From: DATJFQ01 sp035492775
GTDB lineage: Bacteria; Acidobacteriota; Vicinamibacteria; Vicinamibacterales; 2-12-FULL-66-21
Assembly (NCBI GenBank): GCA_035492775.1
Contig: DATJIW010000023.1
Span: 1-64,000 of the forward strand
Length of the DNA: 64,000 bases
Direction: 5' to 3'
The position numbers and the translations under genes are program-made. This document shows positions 40,743 to 48,939 of this stretch, one piece after another. Within the stretch, counting starts at the first letter, position 1. Every line of letters starts with the position of its first letter. Under the pieces are notes generated by a model, which worked only from the letters and a program-made list of their open reading frames with translations, was not told where the DNA came from and searched no databases.

Positions 40743-42743
40743 TTACACTTTTGTCTCTGAGGCGAGGGTTTCCCACTGATTGATAAGATCGCCGACCTCC
40801 CACATAAGACGCTGGTAGCGGTCGATCACGGGCTTCGACGTTTCGTGATTCTCGTAGAAACCCGCGGCCGACATCTGCGTTTCGAGCGCCTTGATCTCCT
40901 CTTCGCGATCGGCGATGCGGCTTTCGAGTTCTTCGATGCGACGGCGGCGGGCATCGGCCGCTTTCTTCGCCCGCCGCGCCTCGATCTGCGCTTCGCGGCT
41001 CTGATGTCGATTCCCGCCGTCCGCTTTCGCGGGAGCTTTCTCTTTCGGCTGCTCGGCGGGTTTCCGTTCATCGCGTCGGCCGTCCCGCTTTTCGCGGTTC
41101 GCGGCAGCCGCGGCGGGTTGTCCGGCCGCCGCCTGCGTTTCGCGATTGCTCTTGCTCCAGAGGAACTCTTCGTAGTTGCCGGGGTAGACGAACGCGCTGC
41201 CTCCGCCGATCTCGATGATCTTCGTCGCCAGCTTGTCGACGAAGTATCGATCGTGCGAAACGAAAATCAGCGTGCCGCCGAAGTCCTCGAGCGCGTCGAG
41301 CAGCACGTCCTTGGAGTCGAGATCGAGATGGTTCGTGGGCTCGTCGAGCAAGAGCGTGTTCGCCGGACGGAGCAGCATCCGCGCGACGGCAAGGCGCGTG
41401 CGCTCGCCGCCTGACAGCACCCGGACCGGCTTGTCGATGTCGTCACCGGAGAACAGGAAACCGCCAAGAATCGTGCGGATGTGCGGCACCATGTGGAGGG
41501 GCGCGTCGCCGGCGAGCGTCTGATACACCGTCAGCGCCGGATCGAGCCGCGCGGCTTCGTCCTGCGCGAAGTACTGCATGACGACCTGGTGGCCTTCGGC
41601 GCGGGAACCCGAGTCTGGTGCTTCCGTGCCCGACAACATCCGCATCAGCGTCGATTTGCCTACACCGTTTGGTCCGATGAGCGCGATCCGATCGCCGCGC
41701 TCGATGTGCAGGCTGAGGTCGGCCAGCACCGGCTTCTCGCCGTACGCCTTGCGCGCGTGCTTCAGCTCCAGCACCATGCGGCCGCTCTTCTGGCATGGCG
41801 GGAAATGGAAGTGCACGCGCTTTCGTTCCGGAGGGATCTCGATTGGAACAATCTTCTCGAGCATCTTGATCCGGCTCTGCACCTGCGCCGCTTTCGTCGC
41901 CTGGTAACGGAACCGGTTGATGAACGCCTGCATGCGTTCGATTTCGTCGTCCTGGTCGCGCTTCATCTGGCGCAGCCGCTCGGCGCGCGCGTCGCGCTCC
42001 TTCTCGAACGCGGTGTAGTTGCCGTGATAGTCGGTCAGCGTCCGCATGCCGATCTCGGTCACGCGGGTCACGACGGCATCGAGGAAATAACGATCGTGCG
42101 AGACGAGGATGACGGCGTGCGGATAATCGGCGAGGTACTCTTCGAGCCAGTTGCGGGCATCGAGGTCGAGGTGGTTGGTCGGTTCGTCGAGGAGCAGCAG
42201 CCCGGGCCGCCCGAGGAGCAACCGCGCCAGCGCGATGCGCATTTGCCACCCGCCGGAGAAGGTCTGCGTCGGCTTCTCCATGTCGCTTTCCGAAAACCCG
42301 AGCCCACGCAGCACTGTGCTCACCTTGAGTTCGATCGCGTAGCCGTCCCTGCGGCGGAACTCGTCCTGTAATTCGGCGTAGCGGGAGAGTCTGGCCTCCT
42401 GCTCCGCCTCCGTTCCATCGTGCGCGAGGCGGTCTTCGAGCGCGGCGATCTCGTCGCGCATGTCCAGCAGCGGCTTGAACGCGAGGCTCGCTTCCTCCCG
42501 CAGCGTGCGACCGCTGTACGTGAGCCCATCCTGCGGCAGATACCCGATCGTGAGCCCCTGGGGCTTGACGACGGTGCCGCTGTCCGGTTCCTCCAGCCCC
42601 GCGAGCATCTTCAGCAGCGTCGTCTTGCCGGCGCCGTTGGGGCCGCTTAAACCGACGCGTTCACGGTCATCGATTTGCCACGTGACGGTGTCGAGGAGGA
42701 CGCGGTCTCCGAACGATTTCGAGAGGCTTGAAAGCTGAATCAC
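40743..42743 (-). CDS. ABC-F family ATPase (Uup/YheS-like)
   Basis: ABC-F proteins act on the ribosome during translation and some give antibiotic resistance. The GTG at 42743 gives a normal N-terminus (IQLSSLSKSFGDR) for a 666-residue protein. Two ABC domains lack membrane segments: Walker A GPNGAGKTT and GPNGVGKST, signatures FSGGWQMRIALA and LSGGERTRLAVA, Walker B LLLLDEPTNHLD in both. A charged linker lies between them. A C-terminal coiled coil (about residues 560-660) follows a Lys/Arg/Gln-rich segment, as in Uup. The 220-base upstream spacer separates it from the divergent fibre-locus gene. Confidence 0.93.
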   Translation of the reverse strand: MIQLSSLSKSFGDRVLLDTVTWQIDDRERVGLSGPNGAGKTTLLKMLAGLEEPDSGTVVKPQGLTIGYLPQDGLTYSGRTLREEASLAFKPLLDMRDEIAALEDRLAHDGTEAEQEARLSRYAELQDEFRRRDGYAIELKVSTVLRGLGFSESDMEKPTQTFSGGWQMRIALARLLLGRPGLLLLDEPTNHLDLDARNWLEEYLADYPHAVILVSHDRYFLDAVVTRVTEIGMRTLTDYHGNYTAFEKERDARAERLRQMKRDQDDEIERMQAFINRFRYQATKAAQVQSRIKMLEKIVPIEIPPERKRVHFHFPPCQKSGRMVLELKHARKAYGEKPVLADLSLHIERGDRIALIGPNGVGKSTLMRMLSGTEAPDSGSRAEGHQVVMQYFAQDEAARLDPALTVYQTLAGDAPLHMVPHIRTILGGFLFSGDDIDKPVRVLSGGERTRLAVARMLLRPANTLLLDEPTNHLDLDSKDVLLDALEDFGGTLIFVSHDRYFVDKLATKIIEIGGGSAFVYPGNYEEFLWSKSNRETQAAAGQPAAAAANREKRDGRRDERKPAEQPKEKAPAKADGGNRHQSREAQIEARRAKKAADARRRRIEELESRIADREEEIKALETQMSAAGFYENHETSKPVIDRYQRLMWEVGDLINQWETLASETKV

Positions 42744-42963
42744 GCTCGACTGGGTACCAGGGGGCCGGCCAGCGAACAAACCGCTGCCGCCCAACAGCTT
42801 AGGAGCACAGGCAGGGTGTCAGTTTAGCACACGGCGCGCGCGCATCGAAGTGGCCGGCGGCGGAGTTCTGGTCGAACCCTGAATCTTTTCACACCAAAGC
42901 GGATACTAATCGCGACGGCAGTGCGGAAAACCGCTACGGGCGAGCGGTACGGTTCTGGCCTGT

Positions 42964-43446
42964 ATGCCGCGCGGCATGCGCAAAGTGTGCGCAATCGCAA
43001 CGGTTCTCGCCGTGATCGCCTTTCCGCGTGTATTGTCCGCGGACACAGGCGCGGCGCTCCACGTTCGCGTGCAGGTGTCGGCGCGCACGTCGCTGCGTGT
43101 CTCCAGCGAAACGCTGACGTTCACCGTCACTGATCCGGATACGCCCGCGACGGCGGCCGTCGAGTTCACAGCGTCAGCACGCGTCGCGCCGGGATCGCGA
43201 GTCGTGCTGACCGTCGAGCCGCTCGGCGTGCCGGGACTGACGGGTCCGGCGGACGCTGACGCCAGGATCACTTTCACGGGCGACGGCAACGGAACTCGAA
43301 CGGGCGAGCTGACATCGTCAGGTGCGGCGATCGGCGCGAGATGGCAGGGAAGCGGCGTTCACGAAGGACGGCTGACGTTTTCGCTGCGCGCCTCCGCTCC
43401 GGGCGTGTACCACGTGCCCGTGCAACTGCTACTGACGACCCCCTGA
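42964..43446 (+). CDS. Secreted beta protein, paralogue of the candidate fibre subunits
   Basis: This 160-residue protein has a signal peptide (cleavage near VLSAD) and an all-beta mature domain. It shares with the three genes at 46.5-48.1 kb the LTFTVTDPDTPAT element, corresponding to FADADPDTTP in the others, plus ARWQGSGVHEG, corresponding to GxWTGSGxR. It lacks the Trp/Tyr-rich NSWxYxxGxY C-terminal motif, ending instead ASAPGVYHVPVQLLLTTP. It is on the opposite strand, convergent with the barrel gene, overlapping its end by 18 bases. It may be a tip or minor subunit. An ATG four codons in is an alternative start. Confidence 0.6.
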   Translation: MPRGMRKVCAIATVLAVIAFPRVLSADTGAALHVRVQVSARTSLRVSSETLTFTVTDPDTPATAAVEFTASARVAPGSRVVLTVEPLGVPGLTGPADADARITFTGDGNGTRTGELTSSGAAIGARWQGSGVHEGRLTFSLRASAPGVYHVPVQLLLTTP

Positions 43447-45729
43447 ATCTCCAGAATCGGCTCCGCCGCCGCCGCGGAACTTCTTGCGGATTTCCGGCCG
43501 CTTCTCGATCCGGACCAGGAACGTCACCTCGGCCTGGACGTGGTCCCGGGTAATCGAAGCGCCCGTTTCTGTTTCACCGACGATCGCCGCTCCATCCGGC
43601 AGCGAATCCTTCAGCAGTTCGACGCGATGATCGCCGGCGCGCACAGCGGAAAACACGAACCGGCCGTTGTGCACCATCTCCGATCGCGCCCCGCCATCGA
43701 GGCTGATCACGATCCCGTCGACGACCGGATCGTCCGGGTCGATCCGTCCGTTCTTGTTGGCGTCTTCGACGACGCGGCCGGCAATCGTGCCGAGCGGGAT
43801 GAGCGCCAGCGCGACGCGGCGCGTTTCTCCACGTGCGACCTCCAGACTGACATCAGGGGCAGGGGGCGGGTCGAAGTCGACCGGGAGCGCATTCAAGTCG
43901 AGCCCGACGTCCTGTGTGCCGGGCGGAATGTTGACGAACGAGAACTGCCCGTCACGTGAAGTGGTGACGCTGGACGAGGCGCCAAGCCGGACGGGAATGC
44001 CGGCGAGGAAGTCTTCCCCGGGATCCGGGATGCCGTTGCCGTTCCAGTCGGCGAACACGGTGCCGACGATCGAACCGCCACCGCGCGCACGGTGGCTGCC
44101 GTCAACCGTGGAGCGCGAATTCTCCAGTCGGACCTCCCCGGTTGGAATGGTGTGTACAACACGAATCATCGATCGTGTCAGCCATCCGCTCTGGCCGACC
44201 GCACCGACGGGCGCCCGATCGACGTAGACGTTGATGCCGATCGATGTGTAGCGCGTCAGCTGTCCGTTGAGTCCGGCACTGAGTGCGCTTCTCGGCGAGA
44301 GCAGTCGCGAGATCCGATCGCGATTCTGCGACGCCGTCGCTTCCAGCCGCATCCACAACGCGGGCGCTCGAAGCTGCTGCTGCACGCCGCCGGATACATC
44401 GATGTAGTTGTGTCCTCCGTCCTGCGTAATCTCGTTGCCGATCGTGGCGCCGGCGAAGACCTGACGCCGCCGCGACACGTCGTAGAACACCTGTCCGGAG
44501 GTCTCACGCTGCGTGAACGTGCCGGTGCCGCTGGTGACGTCGATGTTGTTCCGTATGCTGAACCGGGTGAAGGCGGTCAGCCGGTCGACGCTCGTCTGCC
44601 ACTCGGCGGAGTAAGACCCGGTATCGCTTTGAGTGGCAAGAACGCCGTTGATCACCGGATAGCCGGCGACCGGCTGCGCGATGCGTCCTCCCCGTTCCAG
44701 CCGCACGGCGATCGTGGATCGTCCGGGCACGCGGAGCCGTATACCGCCGAACCCCCGGTTCGACGTTGCTTCCGGGCGAAGGAGCGCCGTACCTGACGGA
44801 TTGATGTTGGTGTCTGCCGACTCCCATCCTGCGAACACGTGGGCGCGCTTGGACACGTCGTAGTCCATCGAGGCAAAAATCCCCGACCGGTCCTGCATCG
44901 TCGCGCTCAGCACCGGCATGTCACCCGGCGAAAACCGCGTGGCATTGAGCTCGACCGATCCGCGGCCCAGCAGCAGGTGCGAGCCGGCCACGTACGAGTA
45001 GTCCTGCGTCTCGACTGCCGACCCGGTGGCGCGATATCGCACGTACGACGCGTCGGCAACGAGCTGCCACGACGGTGTGACGATGAAGCGGGCGCCGCCG
45101 CCGGCTTGATCGCTGGCGTCGACTGCGCGAGTGAACCCACCCAGATCCGACGTTCGAGTGCGCACGGCGCGTGCGTTCAACGTCCAGCGATCGTCGGGAC
45201 GAACCGTCGCGCGGACGAGACCCAGCGTCTGGCCGAGCGCCTGCGCGTCGGTGCCGAAGATGTTCAGCAGCGCGTTCGAGCGTCCGCCGCCCGCCTGGAT
45301 GGTGGTCCGCCCGGACCGAGCCGTGACGAAGCCGCCGGTGAAGGTCAGCGTCGTGCTCGTGAGATTCGAGAATTGATAGTCGGTTGGATCGGATCGATTG
45401 TAGAGATCGCCGCCTTCGAACGACCAGGTCAGCCCTGCGGCCTTGACGTCGTGGAAGGTGAGCCAGGTGCGTCCGACATGAAGCTCGTCGCCCCGGCGAG
45501 TCAGATGCGTTTCGAGCTGGAAGGCGCCGAACGACGTTCCTGGTTCGGTCCACAGGACTGCAGCGTCCGGCTCGATGGTTTCCTCGCCCGCCTGCCGGAG
45601 TCCGTTGCCGCTGACGATCTGTGTATCCGAGGACAGCTGAACAGATCCCTGCTGCTGCGCTCCGGCGATCGCCGGCGTGCAGACCACAAAGAGACCAGCA
45701 ACGATGCGCCGCGGTACCGCTCTGAACAC
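43429..45729 (-). CDS. Outer-membrane beta-barrel protein with two C-terminal SdrD-B-like domains (usher candidate)
   Basis: The 766-residue product has a signal peptide (cleavage near IAGAQ) and then about 520 residues of alternating beta strands typical of an outer-membrane barrel (for example YDVSKRAHVFAGWESAD and SAEWQTSVDRLTAFTRFSI). The C-terminal third has two SdrD-B or carboxypeptidase-regulatory-like domains with calcium-loop sequences DWNGNGIPDPGED (about residue 556) and DANKNGRIDPDD (about residue 655). Size, location after a PapD-like chaperone gene and nearby repeated subunits suggest a divergent fimbrial usher. I see no clear classical usher signature, so the role is inference. 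Confidence 0.65.
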   Translation of the reverse strand: MFRAVPRRIVAGLFVVCTPAIAGAQQQGSVQLSSDTQIVSGNGLRQAGEETIEPDAAVLWTEPGTSFGAFQLETHLTRRGDELHVGRTWLTFHDVKAAGLTWSFEGGDLYNRSDPTDYQFSNLTSTTLTFTGGFVTARSGRTTIQAGGGRSNALLNIFGTDAQALGQTLGLVRATVRPDDRWTLNARAVRTRTSDLGGFTRAVDASDQAGGGARFIVTPSWQLVADASYVRYRATGSAVETQDYSYVAGSHLLLGRGSVELNATRFSPGDMPVLSATMQDRSGIFASMDYDVSKRAHVFAGWESADTNINPSGTALLRPEATSNRGFGGIRLRVPGRSTIAVRLERGGRIAQPVAGYPVINGVLATQSDTGSYSAEWQTSVDRLTAFTRFSIRNNIDVTSGTGTFTQRETSGQVFYDVSRRRQVFAGATIGNEITQDGGHNYIDVSGGVQQQLRAPALWMRLEATASQNRDRISRLLSPRSALSAGLNGQLTRYTSIGINVYVDRAPVGAVGQSGWLTRSMIRVVHTIPTGEVRLENSRSTVDGSHRARGGGSIVGTVFADWNGNGIPDPGEDFLAGIPVRLGASSSVTTSRDGQFSFVNIPPGTQDVGLDLNALPVDFDPPPAPDVSLEVARGETRRVALALIPLGTIAGRVVEDANKNGRIDPDDPVVDGIVISLDGGARSEMVHNGRFVFSAVRAGDHRVELLKDSLPDGAAIVGETETGASITRDHVQAEVTFLVRIEKRPEIRKKFRGGGGADSGDSGGRQ

Positions 45730-45738
45730 CCCACGTCC

Positions 45739-46605
45739 TCAGGACACCTTGAACGTCGTCTCACCGACGAGCACGGCGGCCATGCCGACGTCGATGCGAA
45801 CCTCGACGCGATAGTCTCCCGGGGGCAGCCGGCGATCGGTCTCGCGATCCACGGTGTCGATGGCGACCTCCCGTTCCGATTCGGGCAGTACTGGAACGTC
45901 AGGCACCGCGATCACGCCGACCTTCGCGCCCGCGCTGTCGAAGATCGTCATCGTGCCGCGCGTCCGTACTGTCCGGCGGCTGGTGTTCTTGAGCACTGCC
46001 ACGATCTGCGCGGGTTGATCCGGTGGCGTGCGCGCCTTCAAGTCGGCGAGGTCCACCGCTGCTGCGGGGTTTCCGACGTTCGCGTAAATCAATGTCGCGA
46101 TCCGGCTTCGCACGACGACGTCGTGACCGCGCGCGGCGGGCGCGCCGTCGGCGGGACCGAACTCGAACAGCACGCTGGTGCGATAGCCGGCGGCGCTCGC
46201 GTCGGCGGGTACCGCGATTGTGAAGCGCACGATCCCGTCGCGGTTTGCGTCGATGACTTGTTCGGGCGGCGCGAGGCGGGTCCACGACGATGCCGAGTAG
46301 CGCGCGTCGGCTGCCGGCGCGAACTGCGGTGCGCCCTCCATCGACAGATGCCAGTCGGAGATCGTCGCACGCACGCGCACTGGCGCGTTTCCGGTGTTGT
46401 GGATCATGATCGCCTGCGTCGTCGTGCCGCCCGGTGCCGTCGAGATCTCGACGCGCAGCGGGGACACTTCGACGGAGATCTGGAGCGGCCGATCGTTCTG
46501 CGCCGGCTGCGCTGTCGCCGGCGCCGCGATCAACGCGATGAACGCTATGGCGCGGACAGCGTGAAGACGATCGTCTGCGAATAGATTCCTGCGGAGTAGT
46601 TCCAT
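45739..46605 (-). CDS. PapD-like periplasmic chaperone candidate
   Basis: The 288-residue product has a signal peptide (AFIALIAAPATAQ) and two Ig-like halves. The first has LRVEISTAPGGTTTQAIMIHNTGNAPVRVR-type strands as in pilus chaperones, followed by a SSWTRLAPPEQVIDAN and GYRTSVLFEFGP region that matches the usual chaperone order. The second half (NTSRRTVRTRGTMTIF, LPPGDYRVEVRIDVG) is a second beta domain. It overlaps the upstream subunit gene by 61 bases and lies ten bases before the barrel gene. Assignment as a chaperone rests on pattern and context. Confidence 0.62.
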   Translation of the reverse strand: MELLRRNLFADDRLHAVRAIAFIALIAAPATAQPAQNDRPLQISVEVSPLRVEISTAPGGTTTQAIMIHNTGNAPVRVRATISDWHLSMEGAPQFAPAADARYSASSWTRLAPPEQVIDANRDGIVRFTIAVPADASAAGYRTSVLFEFGPADGAPAARGHDVVVRSRIATLIYANVGNPAAAVDLADLKARTPPDQPAQIVAVLKNTSRRTVRTRGTMTIFDSAGAKVGVIAVPDVPVLPESEREVAIDTVDRETDRRLPPGDYRVEVRIDVGMAAVLVGETTFKVS

Positions 46606-47036
46606 GAATTCGCCAGTCGAAACACGACCGAGCCGTTAATTGCCGGATTCACGTTGCCGGTGCCCGACGCGATCGGCTGCGCGGCGACCTTGCTCAGCGT
46701 GCCGTTCTGAAACGGCGGCGGAGCCGCGGTCCAGGAGACCTGTGTCGCATCAATCGTCGCACCTCCCGACAAGAGGTCGCCGTTTGCCTGCACTGTCAGG
46801 TGCCACGCTCCCGAATTCGACTGCACGCGCACCGACACGGTGATCGGCGCTGCCACGATCGTCGGCGTCGTGTCGGGATCCGCCGACGCGAAGGACACCG
46901 TTGAGGGCGTCACCGCCAGCGTCAGCTTCTGGGCGGTGACCCACGACGCCTGCAGCCATACTGTCAACGCCACCGCCGTGATGCGGACGATCGCGCATCC
47001 TGCCCGTCGCCGGTGGTGCGCACGCGGCGTGGTCAT
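46545..47036 (-). CDS. Candidate fibre subunit, secreted beta protein (third in operon)
   Basis: The ATG at 47036 overlaps the previous stop (TAATG). The 163-residue product has a basic N-region and hydrophobic signal (ITAVALTVWLQASWVTAQ), then the family features: VSFASADPDTTPTI, GDLLSGGATI, VSWTAAPPPFQNGTLSK and C-terminal NSWNYSAGIYSQTIVFTLSAP. It lacks the GxWTGSGxR segment, having SGTGNVNP instead. It is the most divergent of the three operon copies. Translation is coupled both to the subunit before and, by a 61-base overlap, to the chaperone. Confidence 0.65.
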   Translation of the reverse strand: MTTPRAHHRRRAGCAIVRITAVALTVWLQASWVTAQKLTLAVTPSTVSFASADPDTTPTIVAAPITVSVRVQSNSGAWHLTVQANGDLLSGGATIDATQVSWTAAPPPFQNGTLSKVAAQPIASGTGNVNPAINGSVVFRLANSWNYSAGIYSQTIVFTLSAP

Positions 47037-47536
47037 TACGGTCCCGACAGCGTGTACAGCAGAACGCACGTATATGTCCCCGTTGCGTAAGTCCAGAGAT
47101 TGCGAAACGCCAGCGTCTGCGAGCCCGTGCGCGAGCCGGAGCCGGTCCACTGCCCGAGTGTGACGGGCGCGGTCTTGCTCAGCGTGCCCGACGCGAACCC
47201 GGTCCCGCTCGCTGTCCATGTAATCGCCGACGCGGGAATCACCTGGAGGCCGGACCGCAGGTCGTCGTCTGCCTGCACCGTCAGCACGACCTGTGCGTTG
47301 TCGGTGGCTCGCGCCTTCGCCGTAATGGACAGCGCCCCCTGTGCCGGGGCGATCTGCGGCACGAGGTCCGGGTTGGCATCCGCGAACGTCAGGGTCGACG
47401 ATGAGATCGTCAGCTTCGCACTCGTGCTGACGCTGACCGTCATCGTTGCCGTCGCCGACTGCGGCTGTGCGAGTGCCGGCGACGCCTGCGCCGCGCCGAT
47501 GAAAACGGCCGCGACGATGACAGAGCGGATGCGCAT
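47036..47536 (-). CDS. Candidate fibre subunit, secreted beta protein (second in operon)
   Basis: The 166-residue product has a signal peptide (cleavage near SPALAQ). The mature part is all-beta with LTFADANPDLVPQI, DDLRSGLQVI, ITWTASGTGFASGTLSKT, LGQWTGSGSRTG and a C-terminal NLWTYATGTYTCVLLYTLSGP. The motif order is identical to that of the neighbouring paralogue. There is one unpaired Cys near the C-terminus. The fold recalls spore-coat-U or CS1-like pilin domains, but I cannot confirm a family. Confidence 0.67.
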   Translation of the reverse strand: MRIRSVIVAAVFIGAAQASPALAQPQSATATMTVSVSTSAKLTISSSTLTFADANPDLVPQIAPAQGALSITAKARATDNAQVVLTVQADDDLRSGLQVIPASAITWTASGTGFASGTLSKTAPVTLGQWTGSGSRTGSQTLAFRNLWTYATGTYTCVLLYTLSGP

Positions 47537-47564
47537 GAGCCGAGAGTTCCCGGCAGGTTATCGG

Positions 47565-48065
47565 CTAGGGCGCGGTGAGCGTGTAGGTGAGGGTCGCGGT
47601 GTACGCGCCCGCGTTATACGCCCAGCTGTTTGCCAGCTTCAGCGTCACCGTCCCGCTCCGCGTGCCTGAGCCGGTCCACGAACCGACCGTCTGCGCGGTG
47701 GTCTTGTTCATCGTCCCGGCGGCGAAGCCGGTACCCGTCGACGTCCACGTGAGATTGGCGATGCCGATCACGTCGGAGCCGCTGGTCAGGTCCTGGTTGG
47801 ACACGACGGTCAGCGTGACGTTGGACGCGGCGGAGGTACGACTCTTGACGTCGATCGTCAGCGCGGGAGCCGCTATGGACGGCGTCGTATCGGGATCGGC
47901 GTCGGCGAATGTGACGGAGTTGGTGCCGTGGAGGTCGAGGGTCGCCCTGGCGCTCACGTTCACGGTGACGTTGACCGTGGCCGTCGCGGTCGACTGCGCG
48001 ATCGCGGGTACCGCGATGGTGAAGACGGCGAGAGCGGCCGCTGCGGTCCAGACTGCCTTGCTCAT
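47565..48065 (-). CDS. Candidate fibre subunit, secreted beta protein (first in operon)
   Basis: The ATG at 48065 has AGGAG about nine bases upstream and begins a signal peptide (AVWTAAAALAVFTIAVPAIAQ). The 166-residue product repeats the family plan: TATATVNVTVNVSARATL, VTFADADPDTTPSI, NQDLTSGSDVI, LTWTSTGTGFAAGTMNKT, VGSWTGSGTRSG and NSWAYNAGAYTATLTYTLTAP. It is likely the major subunit because it is first and has the best Shine-Dalgarno. The C-terminal alternating hydrophobic strand resembles pilin donor or acceptor strands, which is inference. Confidence 0.68.
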   Translation of the reverse strand: MSKAVWTAAAALAVFTIAVPAIAQSTATATVNVTVNVSARATLDLHGTNSVTFADADPDTTPSIAAPALTIDVKSRTSAASNVTLTVVSNQDLTSGSDVIGIANLTWTSTGTGFAAGTMNKTTAQTVGSWTGSGTRSGTVTLKLANSWAYNAGAYTATLTYTLTAP

Positions 48066-48257
48066 GACTGCCTGCTCCTGACTGACTGTGACATGCTGTG
48101 CTCCCGCCTGTGCCGGAAGCGGCACATAGGAACTCTATACGACACTAACGTCCATTGTGGCGCAGGTCAAGGACTTCGATCGGGCGGACAGCAGAAATGG
48201 TGCAGAACTGAAACGTTCTGTGTGCGGAATCGGCGCACGGCGGCGCGCGCAGCCCGG

Positions 48258-48322
48258 TTGTCCCCATTTTTTTGCAAAAAAGGGGACTGTCCCCTTTTTC
48301 TGCGAAAAATGGGGACTGTCCC
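48258..48322 (-). repeat. Second GGGGAC/GTCCCC palindromic element
   Basis: Three GTCCCC or GGGGAC arms, separated by ttttt/aaaaa tracts and tgc/gca centres, form nested inverted repeats. The minus strand contains gggacagtccccatttttcg, also present at 35.28 kb in trmFO, and the match continues two more bases. The element lies directly after the stop of the HTH-receiver gene and may act as its 3' end structure; the flanking T-runs would suit a terminator on either strand. Confidence 0.75.
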
Positions 48323-48324
48323 GA

Positions 48325-48924
48325 TTATTCGCCGAGCGCCTTGGCGGCGACGGCGAGAACGCGGGGGACGCGGAAGGGTTTGGTCAGGTACCCCGAGACG
48401 CCCAGGTTGACGGCCTCGATCGCGCTGGCTTCGGTCGAAAAGCCCGTAATGATGATGATTGGCAGGTCTGCCTTGAGCCGCCGCGCCTCGCGGATCACGG
48501 TCAACCCGTCGACGCCCGGCATCTTCAAATCGGTGATGAGAAGATCGTAAGGCGTCGAACGCAGCCGGTCGAGCGCCGTCCGCCCGTCGAATGCGAGGTC
48601 GACGTCATACTCCGCCAGCGCAAGCGTCTTGGACAGCAGATCGCGAATACTCGCCTCGTCATCGACGACGAGCACGCGGGGATGGCCGCTCGGAGCGGCA
48701 GCGGCAGGCCGGGCCTGCGGTGTGACAACAGACGGCGCCGTCCGGGAACCGCGAGTACGCTGATTTTCCAACCACGCGTCGATGTCGCGCTTGCGAAATC
48801 TCCACTGCCGCCCCACGCGTACGGCGGGCAGTTTGCCTGCCTTGATCAGCCGGTAGACGGTCCGGAGATTGACTTGCAGGTACTCCAGGACCTCTTCGGT
48901 CGTGAGAAAGCCCTCGTCACTCAT
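48325..48924 (-). CDS. Response regulator with N-terminal excisionase-type HTH and C-terminal receiver
   Basis: The 199-residue protein begins with a MerR/excisionase-like HTH (residues 6-52, LTTEEVLEYLQVNLRTVYRLI, then VGRQWRFRKRDIDAWL). After an Ala/Pro linker comes a CheY-like receiver with VLVVDDE, phospho-acceptor Asp132 (ITDLKMPGVDG) and GYLTKPF. In most response regulators the receiver comes first, so this order is unusual. The kinase gene lies 15 bases upstream on the same strand, so they form a two-component pair. DNA targets are unknown. Confidence 0.9.
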   Translation of the reverse strand: MSDEGFLTTEEVLEYLQVNLRTVYRLIKAGKLPAVRVGRQWRFRKRDIDAWLENQRTRGSRTAPSVVTPQARPAAAAPSGHPRVLVVDDEASIRDLLSKTLALAEYDVDLAFDGRTALDRLRSTPYDLLITDLKMPGVDGLTVIREARRLKADLPIIIITGFSTEASAIEAVNLGVSGYLTKPFRVPRVLAVAAKALGE

Positions 48925-48939
48925 CGGCGCAATGGTCTG

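Noticed and set aside
44839..46584. A 581-codon plus-strand frame opposite the barrel and chaperone genes
   Set aside because: Arg/His/Asp-rich product without motifs. The minus strand has signal peptides and beta-domain patterns in the right places.
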